Shown in pieces: positions 53,246-64,000 of a stretch of DNA of 64,000 bases. Position numbers and translations under genes: made by a program. The stretch comes from Kocuria rosea (GTDB lineage Bacteria > Actinomycetota > Actinomycetes > Actinomycetales > Micrococcaceae), in NCBI RefSeq assembly GCF_006094695.1, contig NZ_CP035103.1, positions 1,488,001-1,552,000 of the forward strand, written 5' to 3'. A model generated the notes under the pieces. The model was not told where the DNA came from. It worked only from the letters and a program-made list of their open reading frames with translations, and made no database searches. Within the stretch, counting starts at the first letter, position 1. Each line of letters opens with the position of its first letter.

Positions 53246-55174
53246 ATGAGTGGTTCTCCCGAGCGCACCGCCGGCACGGCGGTGCCCCCCGGGGGTCCCG
53301 CCGCGGGGTTCCCGCCCCGCGGCGCCCCGCAGGACAGGCCCGTGGCGTGGCTGTGGATCCAGATGCTGCTGGACTCCGTGGCCTGGGTCGTGGCCCTCGT
53401 GCTCGCCCTGGTGTTGCGCTACGAGATGGAGCTCCAGTTCATCAGCGCCCCCGGGCTGCTGCTGGTGTCCCTCGTGGCCGTGGCCGCCCAGCTCGTCGTC
53501 GGCTTCTCCTTCGCCCTGTACAAAGGGCGGTACTCCTTCGGCAGCTTCGATGAGGCCAAGCTCCTCGTGGTGGTCACCCTCATCGTCACGGCTGTGGTCC
53601 AGGTGCTGCTCCTGGTGGTGGGCACGAGCATCGGCATCCCGCGCTCCACCGCCCTCATCGCGTTCCCCTTCGCGTGCCTGTTCATGGCCGCCTTCCGCTA
53701 CCTCAAGCGGATGTACCAGGAGGCCTCCGCCCGTCCGGGCGCCTCCGCCCAGCACGTGGTGGTCTACGGCGCCGGCTACCTCGGGACCTTCCTCATCCAG
53801 CGGATGATGCAGGACCCGCACTCGGAGTTCCTGCCCGTGGCCCTGCTCGACGACGACCCCGCCAAGAAGCACCTGCGGATCTCCTCCGTGCCCGTGCTCG
53901 GCACCCTGCACGACCTCCGCGACGTCATGGCCCGCACCCGCGCCTCGGTGCTGATCGTGGCGATGTCCGGTGCGGACCCCCGGATCATGCACCGGGTCGC
54001 GGACGCCGTGGCCGGCACCGGGATCCGGGTCATGACCATGCCCCCGCTCGGCGAGGTGCTCACCGCCAAGCACCAGGGCGCGGACTTCCGGGACATCAGC
54101 ATGGAGGACCTCATCGGCCGCCGCCCCGTCGACATCGACGTCGAGGAGATCGCCGGCTACGTGAAGGGCCGCCGCGTCCTGGTGACCGGCGCCGGCGGCT
54201 CCATCGGCTCCGAGCTGTGCCGCCAGCTCGTCGGCTTCGAGCCCGCCGAGCTGATCATGGTGGACCGCGACGAGTCCGCGCTGCAGGGCACCCAGATCTC
54301 CATCACGGGGCGCGGCCTGCTCGACGGCCGCGACACCGTCCTCGCCGACATCCGCGACCCGGAGTCCGTCGGGGCGATCTTCCGCGACCGCCGCCCCCAG
54401 GTGGTCTTCCACGCGGCCGCCCTCAAGCACGTGTCCCTGCTCGAGCAGTACCCGGACGAGGCGTGGAAGACCAACGTCGTCGGCACCCTCAACGTGCTGC
54501 AGGCCGCGGAGGAGGCGGAGGTCGAGGTCTTCGTCAACATCTCGACCGACAAGGCCGCCAACCCCACCACGGCCCTGGGCCACTCCAAGCGCGTCGCCGA
54601 GAAGCTCACCGCGTGGATGGCGGACCGCACCGGGCGCCGGTACGTCTCGGTGCGCTTCGGCAACGTCTTCGGGTCCCGGGGCTCGATGCTCCCCCTCTTC
54701 ACCGAGCAGATCCGGCAGGGCGGCCCGATCACGGTGACGCACGCGGAGGCCACCCGCTACTTCATGACCATCCCGGAGGCCTGCCAGCTCGTGATCCAGG
54801 CGGGGGCGATCGCCCGCGGCGGCGAGGTGCTGATCCTGGACATGGGCGAGCCCGTGCGGATCATGGACATCGCCGAGCGGCTGCGCGTGATGAGCGGGCG
54901 CGAGGACATCGAGATCGAGATCACCGGGCTGCGCCCGGGGGAGAAGCTGCACGAGGACCTCATCGGCCTCGGCGAGAAGGACGAGCGGCCCTTCCACCCC
55001 AAGATCTCCCACGCGCGCGCCGACCGCCTCGACCCCGCCCAGCTGGACCGGCACACCTGGAAGGTGCGCGGCGGCATGGTCTACACGGGCACGATCCCCG
55101 TCGTCAGACCGTCCACGCAGCCGCCGCCCACGTCGGTCCAGCGCCCGCGCAGCTCCTCGGGGCGGGCGTCGTGA
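53246..55174 (+). CDS. CapD/WbpM-like membrane nucleotide-sugar 4,6-dehydratase
   Basis: 642 residues, ATG 53246 behind GAAAGGAAC. Four N-terminal helices (about 30-155), a CoA-like/Rossmann module (VVVYGAGYLGTFL, 170-290), then the dehydratase SDR (about 295-600): VLVTGAGGSIGSELCRQL, DIRDPESVG, HAAALKHVSLLE, STDKAANPTTALGHSKRVAEKL (catalytic) and LRPGEKLHEDLI. It probably converts UDP-GlcNAc to a 4-keto-6-deoxy sugar for bacillosamine/FucNAc-type precursors. It couples directly to the WecA-like gene (GTGA). Confidence 0.92.
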   Translation: MSGSPERTAGTAVPPGGPAAGFPPRGAPQDRPVAWLWIQMLLDSVAWVVALVLALVLRYEMELQFISAPGLLLVSLVAVAAQLVVGFSFALYKGRYSFGSFDEAKLLVVVTLIVTAVVQVLLLVVGTSIGIPRSTALIAFPFACLFMAAFRYLKRMYQEASARPGASAQHVVVYGAGYLGTFLIQRMMQDPHSEFLPVALLDDDPAKKHLRISSVPVLGTLHDLRDVMARTRASVLIVAMSGADPRIMHRVADAVAGTGIRVMTMPPLGEVLTAKHQGADFRDISMEDLIGRRPVDIDVEEIAGYVKGRRVLVTGAGGSIGSELCRQLVGFEPAELIMVDRDESALQGTQISITGRGLLDGRDTVLADIRDPESVGAIFRDRRPQVVFHAAALKHVSLLEQYPDEAWKTNVVGTLNVLQAAEEAEVEVFVNISTDKAANPTTALGHSKRVAEKLTAWMADRTGRRYVSVRFGNVFGSRGSMLPLFTEQIRQGGPITVTHAEATRYFMTIPEACQLVIQAGAIARGGEVLILDMGEPVRIMDIAERLRVMSGREDIEIEITGLRPGEKLHEDLIGLGEKDERPFHPKISHARADRLDPAQLDRHTWKVRGGMVYTGTIPVVRPSTQPPPTSVQRPRSSSGRAS

Positions 55175-56283
55175 GCCCGGCCCCGGTCGTGCTGCTCCCC
55201 GCCGGGCTCGACCTCACCGACCCGGGCGCCGCCCCCGACCCGGAGGAGCTGCGCCGGCTGGGGGAGCTCGTCCTCACGGTCGGTGTCCCTGCCCTCGTGC
55301 TCAGCCTCCTGCTGCCCCTGGCCGTCAAGCCGCTGCTCGCCCGGTGGGGCGTGCTCGACGTCCCCAACGAGCGCTCCTCCCACCACCGCACGGTCGTGCG
55401 GGGCATGGGCCTGGCCGTGGCCCTCGCCGTGCTCGCCGCCTACGGCTCCGCCCTGCTCACCGGCGCGATCGAGGTCGACCGCTCCGTCGCGCTCGTGGTC
55501 CTGGCCGTGACCGGGCTGTTCGCCGCCCTCGGCTGGGCCGAGGACTACCGGGGCGTGTCCGTGCGAGCGCGCCTGGCCGCGCAGCTGGGCATCGGCCTGG
55601 CCGCCACGGCCGTCCTGGTCGCGGTGCTCGGCACCTCCGCCTGGTGGCTGCCCGTGGGCACCCTCGCGATCGCCGCCTACGTGAACATGGCCAACTTCAT
55701 GGACGGGATCAACGGCATCTCGGGGCTGCACGGCCTCGCCGCGGGGCTGCTGTACGCCTGGGCCGGCGCCTCCAACGACCTGCCGTGGATGATCGCCGCC
55801 GGCCTGGCCGTGGCGGGCGGCTTCGTCGGGTTCCTGCCCTGGAACCTCGGCCGCGGCACCGTGTTCCTCGGCGACGTGGGCTCCTACCTGCTGGGCGGCT
55901 CGCTGGCCGGCATCGCGGTCGCGGCCTTCCTCTCCGGCGTCTACGTCGAGTACCTCCTGCCCCCGCTCGCGGTCTACGTGGCCGACACCTCCGTGACCCT
56001 GCTCCGCCGCGTCCGCGCGGGGGAGGCCTGGTACCGGCCGCACCGCCAGCACGTCTACCAGCAGCTCACCGACGTGGGCCTGTCCCACACGGGCTCCGCG
56101 CTCGTCGTCACGGCCGCGACCGTCCTCGTCAGCGTCGCCTCGGTCGTGGGCCTGCGCACGGGGCCCGTCGCCACGGCCGTGGCCGGCGCGTTCGTGCTGG
56201 CGGTGCTCGCGCTCTACCTGGTGCTGCCCGCGCTGCTCGGGCGCCGTGCGGGCGTCCGCTCCCGGACGGGGACCCGCCCGTGA
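55171..56283 (+). CDS. WecA/MraY-like UDP-sugar:polyprenyl-phosphate transferase
   Basis: 370 residues, GTG 55171 overlapping the preceding stop. About 10-11 helices. Motifs: VPNERSSHHRTVVRGMGLAVALAVL, AALGWAEDYRGVSVRARL, ANFMDGINGISGLHGL (active-site Asp pair) and GTVFLGDVGSYLLGG. It loads a GlcNAc-type sugar phosphate on undecaprenyl phosphate, starting a wall polymer; the mycobacterial homologue (rfe/WecA) holds the same position before the atp operon. Its product would be elongated by the two GT2 enzymes upstream (inference). Confidence 0.92.
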   Translation: MSPAPVVLLPAGLDLTDPGAAPDPEELRRLGELVLTVGVPALVLSLLLPLAVKPLLARWGVLDVPNERSSHHRTVVRGMGLAVALAVLAAYGSALLTGAIEVDRSVALVVLAVTGLFAALGWAEDYRGVSVRARLAAQLGIGLAATAVLVAVLGTSAWWLPVGTLAIAAYVNMANFMDGINGISGLHGLAAGLLYAWAGASNDLPWMIAAGLAVAGGFVGFLPWNLGRGTVFLGDVGSYLLGGSLAGIAVAAFLSGVYVEYLLPPLAVYVADTSVTLLRRVRAGEAWYRPHRQHVYQQLTDVGLSHTGSALVVTAATVLVSVASVVGLRTGPVATAVAGAFVLAVLALYLVLPALLGRRAGVRSRTGTRP

Positions 56284-56714
56284 GCGCGGCCCTGCTCAGC
56301 GTCCTGCTCGGCGCGGGGCTGATCACCGCGAGCCACCTGGTGACCGTGCTCGTGGCGCGGGCCACCGCCGGGACGGACGGGCCGGTCGCCGCCCCCGTGC
56401 TCGCCGCGACGTACGTGCTGAAGGTGCTCCTGCTCGGCTGGGTCCTGCTCACCGTGCCGGCCCCCGGCTGGCTGGTCCCGGGCTGGGGCGCGGCCGGGGT
56501 GCTGGCCGCGATCGTCGTCTCGCTGGCGCTCGCGGCCCGCGCCGGCGCCCGCGGCACCCGCACCGCCCTGGAGCCGGTGCTGGAGGCCCGGCGGCGGGCA
56601 GCGGCCGAGCACCCGGACGGCCCGGGCGCACCCGGCCCCGCCGGCGACGGCACGCGCGACGGCAGGACCCCGGACGACAGGAAGCAGGACGACCATGAGC
56701 ACGGACGACCATGA
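56280..56714 (+). CDS. ATP synthase I-like membrane protein
   Basis: 144 residues, GTG 56280 overlapping the wecA-like stop. Four short hydrophobic stretches ([44 protein letters not shown] and GVLAAIVVSLALAAR), then a hydrophilic Asp/Arg/Gly tail. The layout and position before atpZ/atpB match the AtpI-like protein of actinobacteria (Rv1303 position), thought to assist c-ring assembly. The sequence itself is weakly conserved. Confidence 0.6.
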   Translation: MSAALLSVLLGAGLITASHLVTVLVARATAGTDGPVAAPVLAATYVLKVLLLGWVLLTVPAPGWLVPGWGAAGVLAAIVVSLALAARAGARGTRTALEPVLEARRRAAAEHPDGPGAPGPAGDGTRDGRTPDDRKQDDHEHGRP

Positions 56715-57100
56715 GCGCGGATGACCGCGACGACCCGGCCCGCCCGGACGGAACGCCCCCGCCGGAGGAGGGCCCCGGGGCCCCGCAGGACGGGCCCGGG
56801 GAGCGCCCCGGACTGCGCACCGCGGGGGAGCTCGTGGAGGGCGGAGGGCTCTCCGGAGGTCTCACGACACTCCTCTACGTGGTGATCGGGATGGGGTTCT
56901 GGAGTTTGGTAGGGTGGGGTGCGGATCGCGTGCTGGGAACCCGGTGGATCGTGGTCCTGGGAGCGTGCATCGGCGCCGCCTCCGGGATCTACGTCGTGTA
57001 CCTCCACATGCAGGAGGGGTTGCGTCGCAGCCTGACCTCCGATGGGCGAGATCCACACAACCCGCACCAGTCCGGCCCGGACTCGGCGCCCCGACCGTGA
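56711..57100 (+). CDS. AtpZ/AtpI-family protein
   Basis: 129 residues, ATG 56711 (4-nt overlap, ATGA). Pro/Gly/Asp-rich leader of about 50 residues, then two helices with the family motif GMGFWSLVGWGADRVLGTRWIVVLGACIGAASGIYVVYLHM. AtpZ proteins bind or carry Mg2+ and Ca2+ or help F0 assembly. With the preceding gene it forms an I-like/Z pair. atpB follows after 33 nt. Confidence 0.85.
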   Translation: MSADDRDDPARPDGTPPPEEGPGAPQDGPGERPGLRTAGELVEGGGLSGGLTTLLYVVIGMGFWSLVGWGADRVLGTRWIVVLGACIGAASGIYVVYLHMQEGLRRSLTSDGRDPHNPHQSGPDSAPRP

Positions 57101-57133
57101 CCACCGGCCAGAGCACTGCAGAAAGGACCCGCA

Positions 57134-57928
57134 TTGAACGCCGCCCTCATCAGGCTCCCCGCCACCGGAGGATTCACCGCCCCGACCGTCGAGGAGATGC
57201 ACCTGCCGCCGTTCTTCGCGCTGGGCACCTTCGAGTTCGGCAAGCAGACGCTGCTGATCCTCCTGTCGGTCGTCCTGATCGCCGGCTTCTTCATGTGGGC
57301 CATCCGCCGCAACGCGCTCGTCCCGTCGAAGTCGCAGTACCTCGCGGAGAGCGGCTACGGGTTCGTCCGCAACCACCTCGGCCGGGACATCATCGGTGAG
57401 AAGGAGTTCCGCCCCTACGTCCCGCTGCTGTTCACGTTCTTCTTCTTCATCCTGGTGAACAACCTGTTCGGCTCCATCCCGGTGCTGCAGCTGCCGACCC
57501 TCTCCTACGCGGGCTCCGCCTACGTCCTGGCCGGCATCGCTTACGTCACCTGGGTCTTCATGGGCATCAAGCGCCACGGCCTCGGCGGCTTCATGGGCAA
57601 GATGACCATGCCGCCGGACGTCCCGAAGCTGCTCTACATCTTCCTCATCCCGATCGAGTTCCTCTCGAACCTGATCATCCGCCCGGTCACGCACGCCCTG
57701 CGTGTGTTCGCCACCATGTTCGCCGGTCACCTCGCCCTGATGGTCGCGGCGTCCATGACGGGCTACCTGCTCTCCCAGGCCAGCGCCATCAGCGTCGTCG
57801 CCCTGGGCTCGACCGTGCTCGGCGTGTTCATCTACTTCCTGGAGATCCTGATCCAGGTCCTCCAGGCCTACATCTTCACCCTCCTCTTCGCCGTGTACGT
57901 CCAGGGTGCCCTGCAAGAGGGCCACTGA
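57134..57928 (+). CDS. atpB: ATP synthase F0 subunit a
   Basis: 264 residues from TTG 57134, with GAAAGGA upstream. Six helices. The essential Arg lies in RPVTHALRVFATMFAGHLALM; FLSNLIIRPV and LEILIQVLQAYIFTLLFAVYVQGAL are the remaining conserved channel helices. It provides the proton half-channels facing the c-ring. Initiation at TTG is unusual but the spacing supports it; no ATG occurs nearby. Confidence 0.95.
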   Translation: MNAALIRLPATGGFTAPTVEEMHLPPFFALGTFEFGKQTLLILLSVVLIAGFFMWAIRRNALVPSKSQYLAESGYGFVRNHLGRDIIGEKEFRPYVPLLFTFFFFILVNNLFGSIPVLQLPTLSYAGSAYVLAGIAYVTWVFMGIKRHGLGGFMGKMTMPPDVPKLLYIFLIPIEFLSNLIIRPVTHALRVFATMFAGHLALMVAASMTGYLLSQASAISVVALGSTVLGVFIYFLEILIQVLQAYIFTLLFAVYVQGALQEGH

Positions 57929-58042
57929 CGCCGGTGGAGCAGCCCCGGCCCCGGCCGGACCCCGCAGTCCATCCTCGAAATGTTCAGAGCCGACACGGCT
58001 ACGACGCCCGGCCCCCGGGCACCTAGAAAGGAAATACCCCTC

Positions 58043-58246
58043 ATGACTGGTTCGCTCAGCGCTATTGGTTACGGTCTGGCTGCCATCGGCGGTGGCATCG
58101 GCGTGGGTCTGATCTTCGCCGCGTACATGCAGTCCGTCGCCCGCCAGCCCGAGTCGCAGCGCGTGCTCCAGCCGATGCTGTTCTTCGGCTTCGCCGTGGT
58201 CGAGGCCCTCGCGATTCTGGGCTTCGTGCTCGCGTTCATCGCCTGA
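58043..58246 (+). CDS. atpE: ATP synthase F0 subunit c
   Basis: 67 residues, ATG 58043 with AGAAAGGAA upstream; an earlier ATG at 57980 would add a non-conserved 21-residue leader and lacks a ribosome site. Hairpin of two helices; the Gly-rich helix 1 ([15 protein letters not shown]), the polar loop RQPE, and proton-carrying Glu54 in [14 protein letters not shown]. It forms the rotating ring. Confidence 0.96.
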   Translation: MTGSLSAIGYGLAAIGGGIGVGLIFAAYMQSVARQPESQRVLQPMLFFGFAVVEALAILGFVLAFIA

Positions 58247-58293
58247 GTGCCTGACCAAGTACACGTCCTTCTGAGAGAACAGGAATCGCGCAC

Positions 58294-58845
58294 ATGACAC
58301 TGTTGCTGGCAGCCGAGGAAGGGGCGAACCCCCTCTTCCCCAACGTCTGGGAAATGCTGATCACCGGCATCGGGTTCCTGATCCTGCTCTTCCTCGTCGT
58401 CAAGTTCGTCGTGCCGGCGTTCGAGCGGGTCTACCGTGAGCGCACCGAGGCCATCGAAGGTGGCCTGGCCAAGGCGAAGGCCGCGCAGGCCGAGGCCGCC
58501 GCCGCCCGCGACGAGTACAACCAGCAGCTCGAGAGCGCGCGCCTGGAAGCTCAGAAGATCCGCGAGGAGGCCCGCCTCGAGGGGGAGAAGATCCTCGCGG
58601 ACTTCAAGGACCGGGCGAACGCCGAGTCGGCGCGCATCACCGAGAACGCCCACCGCACCATCGAGGCGGAGCGCTCGGCGGCCGTGGTCTCCCTGCGCAA
58701 CGAGGTGGGCGCCCTGGCGACCACGCTCGCGGCGAAGATCGTGGGCGAGTCCCTCGACGACGACGCCCGGTCCAACCGGGTGGTCGACCGTTTCCTCGCC
58801 GACCTCGAGCAGGAGCAGGAGCGGAACGCAGGTGCGGCGCGGTAA
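58294..58845 (+). CDS. atpF: ATP synthase F0 subunit b
   Basis: 183 residues, ATG 58294. One membrane helix (about 20-42, LITGIGFLILLFLVVKFVVPAF) and a long alanine/glutamate-rich coiled coil (45-180) forming the peripheral stalk. Actinobacteria often have fused or longer b/delta; here b and delta stay separate. Its TAA overlaps the atpH ATG (TAATG). Confidence 0.95.
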   Translation: MTLLLAAEEGANPLFPNVWEMLITGIGFLILLFLVVKFVVPAFERVYRERTEAIEGGLAKAKAAQAEAAAARDEYNQQLESARLEAQKIREEARLEGEKILADFKDRANAESARITENAHRTIEAERSAAVVSLRNEVGALATTLAAKIVGESLDDDARSNRVVDRFLADLEQEQERNAGAAR

Positions 58846-59657
58846 TGGGAGACGCAGCGAACGAATTCACCCAGCAGAGCGCTCGTGAGGTCGAGCGCTG
58901 GGCCGGCTCCGCCAGCCCCGCGCTCGCCCGTGAGCTGTTCGCCGTGCTCGCCATCCTCGACGAGAACGGCGCCCTGCGGCGCGCGCTGGCCGACCCCTCC
59001 TACGAGGGGCCGCGGCGCGAGCAGGTCGTGCGCCGGATCTTCGCCGACAAGGTCTCCCCGGACGCCGTGGAGATCGTCGCGCACCTCGCCGGTCGGCGCT
59101 GGAGCGACGACCGCGAGTTCGCCGACGCCCTCGAGCACGCCGGGGTGTCCCTCACCGCGGCGTCCGCCGAGAACCGCGCCGGACTCCAGGGTCTCGAGCA
59201 GGTCGTGGACCAGTTGATCGCGTTCAAGGGCGTGCTGGACGGCTCGCACGAGCTGCAGCGCGCCCTCAGCGACCAGCGCGCCGGGGTCGAGGCCAAGACG
59301 CGACTGGCGCACCGGCTGACCCCGGGCGCCTCGGACGAGGCACTGCTCCTCGTGGAGCAGGCCGTGCTCTCGCCGCGCGGAGCCCTGGTCGGCCGTCTGG
59401 TCGAGCGCTTCGCGGAGGAGGTGGCGGCCCGCCGGCAGCGGTGGATCGCGCACGTGACCACGTCGCGACCGCTGACCGAGGACCAGCGCGGCCGGCTGCA
59501 GCAGCAGCTGAACACGCTGTACGGCAAGGACCTCAAGCTCACCGTGGACGTCGATCCGGCGCTGCTCGGCGGGCTCAAGGTGCAGGTCGGCGAGGAGGTC
59601 ATCGACGGTTCCGTCGCGGCCCGGCTCGACGAGCTGCGCCAGCGGATCGGCGCCTGA
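58845..59657 (+). CDS. atpH: ATP synthase F1 subunit delta
   Basis: 270 residues, ATG 58845. OSCP/delta fold: N-terminal helical domain and C-terminal [59 protein letters not shown]. About 90 residues longer than the E. coli protein, as is usual for actinobacteria. It joins the b stalk to the top of F1. Confidence 0.95.
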   Translation: MGDAANEFTQQSAREVERWAGSASPALARELFAVLAILDENGALRRALADPSYEGPRREQVVRRIFADKVSPDAVEIVAHLAGRRWSDDREFADALEHAGVSLTAASAENRAGLQGLEQVVDQLIAFKGVLDGSHELQRALSDQRAGVEAKTRLAHRLTPGASDEALLLVEQAVLSPRGALVGRLVERFAEEVAARRQRWIAHVTTSRPLTEDQRGRLQQQLNTLYGKDLKLTVDVDPALLGGLKVQVGEEVIDGSVAARLDELRQRIGA

Positions 59658-59663
59658 GCGCCG

Positions 59664-59722
59664 GGGGCGCCCACGCCGCCGCCGCGGGCGGGCGCCCCAC
59701 CGGCCGAACGGCAGCAGCCGGT
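59664..59722 (+). other. hairpins between atpH and atpA
   Basis: A 9-bp stem (59664-59672/59690-59698) and a 6-bp stem (59699-59704/59717-59722) sit in the 151-nt gap, the largest in the operon. They may adjust F0:F1 subunit ratios by affecting mRNA decay. Confidence 0.4.
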
Positions 59723-59808
59723 GGACCAGCGCAGCGTTCCGCCACAGATTTGGACTCACGGTCACCGCTGACGGCAGTGATCACGAACTAGGAGAGCAGG
59801 GACAGGAC

Positions 59809-61434
59809 ATGTCCGAAGTCACCATCAATGCCGACGACGTCCGTAGCGCGCTGAGCGAATTCGCCGCGTCCTACGAGCCCGGCACCGCAGAACGAACCGA
59901 GGTCGGCCGCGTCAGCAGCGCCTCCGACGGCATCGCGCGGGTCGAAGGCCTGCCCTCGGTCATGGCCAACGAGCTGCTGCGCTTCGAGAACGGCGTCCTC
60001 GGCCTCGCGCAGAACCTCGACACCCGCGACATCGGCGTCGTGATCCTCGGCGACTTCCGCGGCATCGAGGAGGGCCAGGAGGTCCAGCGGACCGGGGAGG
60101 TCCTCTCCGTGCCCGTGGGCGACGCCTTCCTCGGCCGCGTGGTCGACCCGCTGGGCACGCCCATCGACGACCTCGGCCCCATCGAGGCCGAGGGCCGCCG
60201 CGCCCTCGAGACCCAGGCGCCCGGCGTGACCATGCGCAAGTCGGTCCACGAGCCCCTGCAGACCGGCATCAAGGCCATCGACGCGATGATCCCGATCGGC
60301 CGCGGCCAGCGCCAGCTCCTCATCGGCGACCGGCAGACGGGCAAGACGGCCATCGCCGTGGACGCCATCCTGAACCAGCGCGCCAACTGGGAGTCCGGCG
60401 ACGTCAACAAGCAGGTGCGCTGCATCTACGTGGCCGTGGGCCAGAAGGCGTCCACCATCGCCGGCGTGCGCCAGACCCTCGAGGACAACGGGGCCCTGGA
60501 GTACACGACCATCGTGGCGGCCCCCGCCTCCGAGGCCGCGGGCATCAAGTACCTCGCCCCCTACGCCGGCTCGGCCATCGGCCAGCACTGGATGTACGGC
60601 GGCAAGCACGTCCTCATCGTCTTCGACGACCTGTCCAAGCAGGCCGAGGCCTACCGTGCGGTCTCGCTGCTGCTGCGCCGCCCGCCGGGACGCGAGGCCT
60701 ACCCGGGCGACGTGTTCTACCTGCACTCCCGCCTCCTCGAGCGCTGCGCCAAGCTCTCCGACGAGCTGGGCGCCGGGTCGATGACCGGGCTGCCGATGAT
60801 CGAGACGAAGGCCAACGACGTCTCGGCGTTCATCCCCACCAACGTCATCTCCATCACCGACGGCCAGATCTTCCTGCAGTCGGACCTGTTCAACGCCAAC
60901 CAGCGTCCGGCCGTGGACGTGGGCATCTCGGTGTCCCGCGTCGGCGGCGCCGCGCAGGTCAAGGCCATGAAGAAGGTCTCCGGCACGCTGAAGCTCGAGC
61001 TGGCGTCCTACCGCTCGATGCAGGCCTTCGCGATGTTCGCCTCCGACCTGGACCCCGCGTCCCGGCAGCAGCTGACCCGCGGCGCCCGGCTGATGGAGCT
61101 GCTGAAGCAGAAGCAGTACACCCCGTACCCGGTCGAGGACCAGGTCGTGTCCATCTGGGCCGGCACCAACGGCCACCTCGACGAGGTGGAGGTCGCCGAC
61201 GTGCTCGACTTCGAGCAGGCCCTGCTGGAGCACGTGCGCCGCACCACCAACGTGATGGACTCCATCGTCGGCTCCGGCAAGCTCGAGGACGACGCCGTCG
61301 CCGCGCTGGAGACGGCCGTCGCCGAGGTCAAGCGGGACTTCCGGGGCACCAAGCACGGGATCGAGCCGGGCCACGAGGAGCACGAGCCCCTCGACGCGTC
61401 CGCGGTCGACCAGGAACGGATCGTCAGGAAGTAA
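59809..61434 (+). CDS. atpA: ATP synthase F1 subunit alpha
   Basis: 541 residues, ATG 59809 with GGGACAGGAC nearby. P-loop [16 protein letters not shown], the Arg-finger region [21 protein letters not shown], and the typical beta-barrel start. Non-catalytic nucleotide-binding subunit of F1. The tail of about 30 residues after [17 protein letters not shown] is hydrophilic and acidic (His/Glu-rich), normal for actinobacteria. Confidence 0.97.
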   Translation: MSEVTINADDVRSALSEFAASYEPGTAERTEVGRVSSASDGIARVEGLPSVMANELLRFENGVLGLAQNLDTRDIGVVILGDFRGIEEGQEVQRTGEVLSVPVGDAFLGRVVDPLGTPIDDLGPIEAEGRRALETQAPGVTMRKSVHEPLQTGIKAIDAMIPIGRGQRQLLIGDRQTGKTAIAVDAILNQRANWESGDVNKQVRCIYVAVGQKASTIAGVRQTLEDNGALEYTTIVAAPASEAAGIKYLAPYAGSAIGQHWMYGGKHVLIVFDDLSKQAEAYRAVSLLLRRPPGREAYPGDVFYLHSRLLERCAKLSDELGAGSMTGLPMIETKANDVSAFIPTNVISITDGQIFLQSDLFNANQRPAVDVGISVSRVGGAAQVKAMKKVSGTLKLELASYRSMQAFAMFASDLDPASRQQLTRGARLMELLKQKQYTPYPVEDQVVSIWAGTNGHLDEVEVADVLDFEQALLEHVRRTTNVMDSIVGSGKLEDDAVAALETAVAEVKRDFRGTKHGIEPGHEEHEPLDASAVDQERIVRK

Positions 61435-61441
61435 CCGGTCG

Positions 61442-61473
61442 GTCCGGTGCGCCGCCGCGGCGGCGCACCGGAC
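61442..61473 (+). other. 32-bp perfect palindrome between atpA and atpG
   Basis: Two perfectly complementary 16-bp halves (61442-61457/61458-61473), 8 nt after the atpA stop and 22 nt before the atpG ATG. In RNA it makes a very stable hairpin within the operon; because atpG and atpD must be expressed, a processing or stability element is more likely than a strong terminator. Confidence 0.6.
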
Positions 61474-61494
61474 ACGGTGACGAAAGGAAGTCAC

Positions 61495-63928
<2,434 letters not shown>

Positions 63929-63930
63929 TC

Positions 63931-64000
63931 ATGGCTGAGATGATCGTCGAAATCGTCTCCCTCGAGCAGGCCGTGTGGACCGGCACCGCCCGGATGGTGC
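63931..64000 (+). CDS. atpC: ATP synthase F1 subunit epsilon (5' end only)
   Basis: The first 23 codons are present (MAEMIVEIVSLEQAVWTGTA then RMV), the opening of the epsilon beta-sandwich (EIVSLEQAVWTGTARMV matches the usual VVSPEGEVWSGEA pattern). The rest lies outside the window. Confidence 0.9.
   Translation, partial: MAEMIVEIVSLEQAVWTGTARMV

Noticed and set aside
58845..59657. AtpH as an unusual fusion because of its 270 residues
   Set aside because: Actinobacterial delta subunits of this length are common and b is intact.

Overview
The window is a high-GC (about 72-73% by eye) actinobacterial chromosome segment with no sign of plasmid, phage or insertion sequences. Strong actinobacterial markers are the fused 2-oxoglutarate decarboxylase/dehydrogenase Kgd, GuaB1, a SigH/SigR-RsrA (mycothiol-type) redox switch, a 24-residue bL37 ribosomal protein, HrpA, a long AtpH, and a Rho with a large Asn/Arg/Asp/Gln-rich insertion as known from Micrococcus luteus. 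Together with the Tad pilus genes this suggests a Micrococcaceae member (Kocuria/Micrococcus-like); the genus is an inference.

Layout. 1-2.9 kb: the 3' half of a tad (Flp pilus) operon. 3.3-5.5 kb: a secreted LamG protein and a glycerol dehydrogenase. 5.6-11.4 kb: glgC, prfB, a pyruvyltransferase-family gene, smpB, the tmRNA gene ssrA and a Gln/Gly/Tyr-rich DUF4190-type membrane protein. 11.4-17.5 kb: hisN, a doxX-aroA-rsgA operon, the sigH-rsrA oxidative-stress switch, bL37 and an SGNH-like protein. 17.6-32.6 kb: kgd divergent from guaB1, two coupled CNNM/HlyC-family membrane proteins, dagK-fur, an MBL hydrolase, a HIT protein and hrpA. 32.8-37.7 kb: a TrpXYZ-type ABC importer and an APC permease. 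37.7-50.2 kb: tRNA-Arg, argS, lysA, hom, thrC, thrB, rho, prfA, prmC, sua5, a block with the same order as in mycobacteria except that rpmE is missing. 50.2-56.3 kb: surface-glycan genes (epimerase, two glycosyltransferases, a CapD-like dehydratase, then a WecA-like transferase). 56.3-64 kb: the ATP synthase operon (I-like, Z, a, c, b, delta, alpha, gamma, beta, start of epsilon).

Regulation. Ten start codons lie 5-9 nt behind a TAnnnT box, so many mRNAs here are probably leaderless. Convergent or ending operons are closed by long GC-rich hairpins, mostly without a U-tail; only ssrA has a classic hairpin plus T6.

The most interesting items are: an 18-residue tmRNA tag that looks internally duplicated; a possible AUC/GUC-initiated long isoform of the redox sigma factor behind a self-type promoter; short upstream ORFs that end exactly on the start codons of a CNNM-family gene and of rho; a Gln/Gly/Tyr-repeat membrane protein; an SGNH-family protein lacking the nucleophilic Ser; a Flp-like pilin lacking Glu+5; the loss of ftsEX between prfB and smpB; and a four-gene glycan island inserted into a conserved locus. 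I found no wholly new multi-gene system, and most of the window is conserved core genome.
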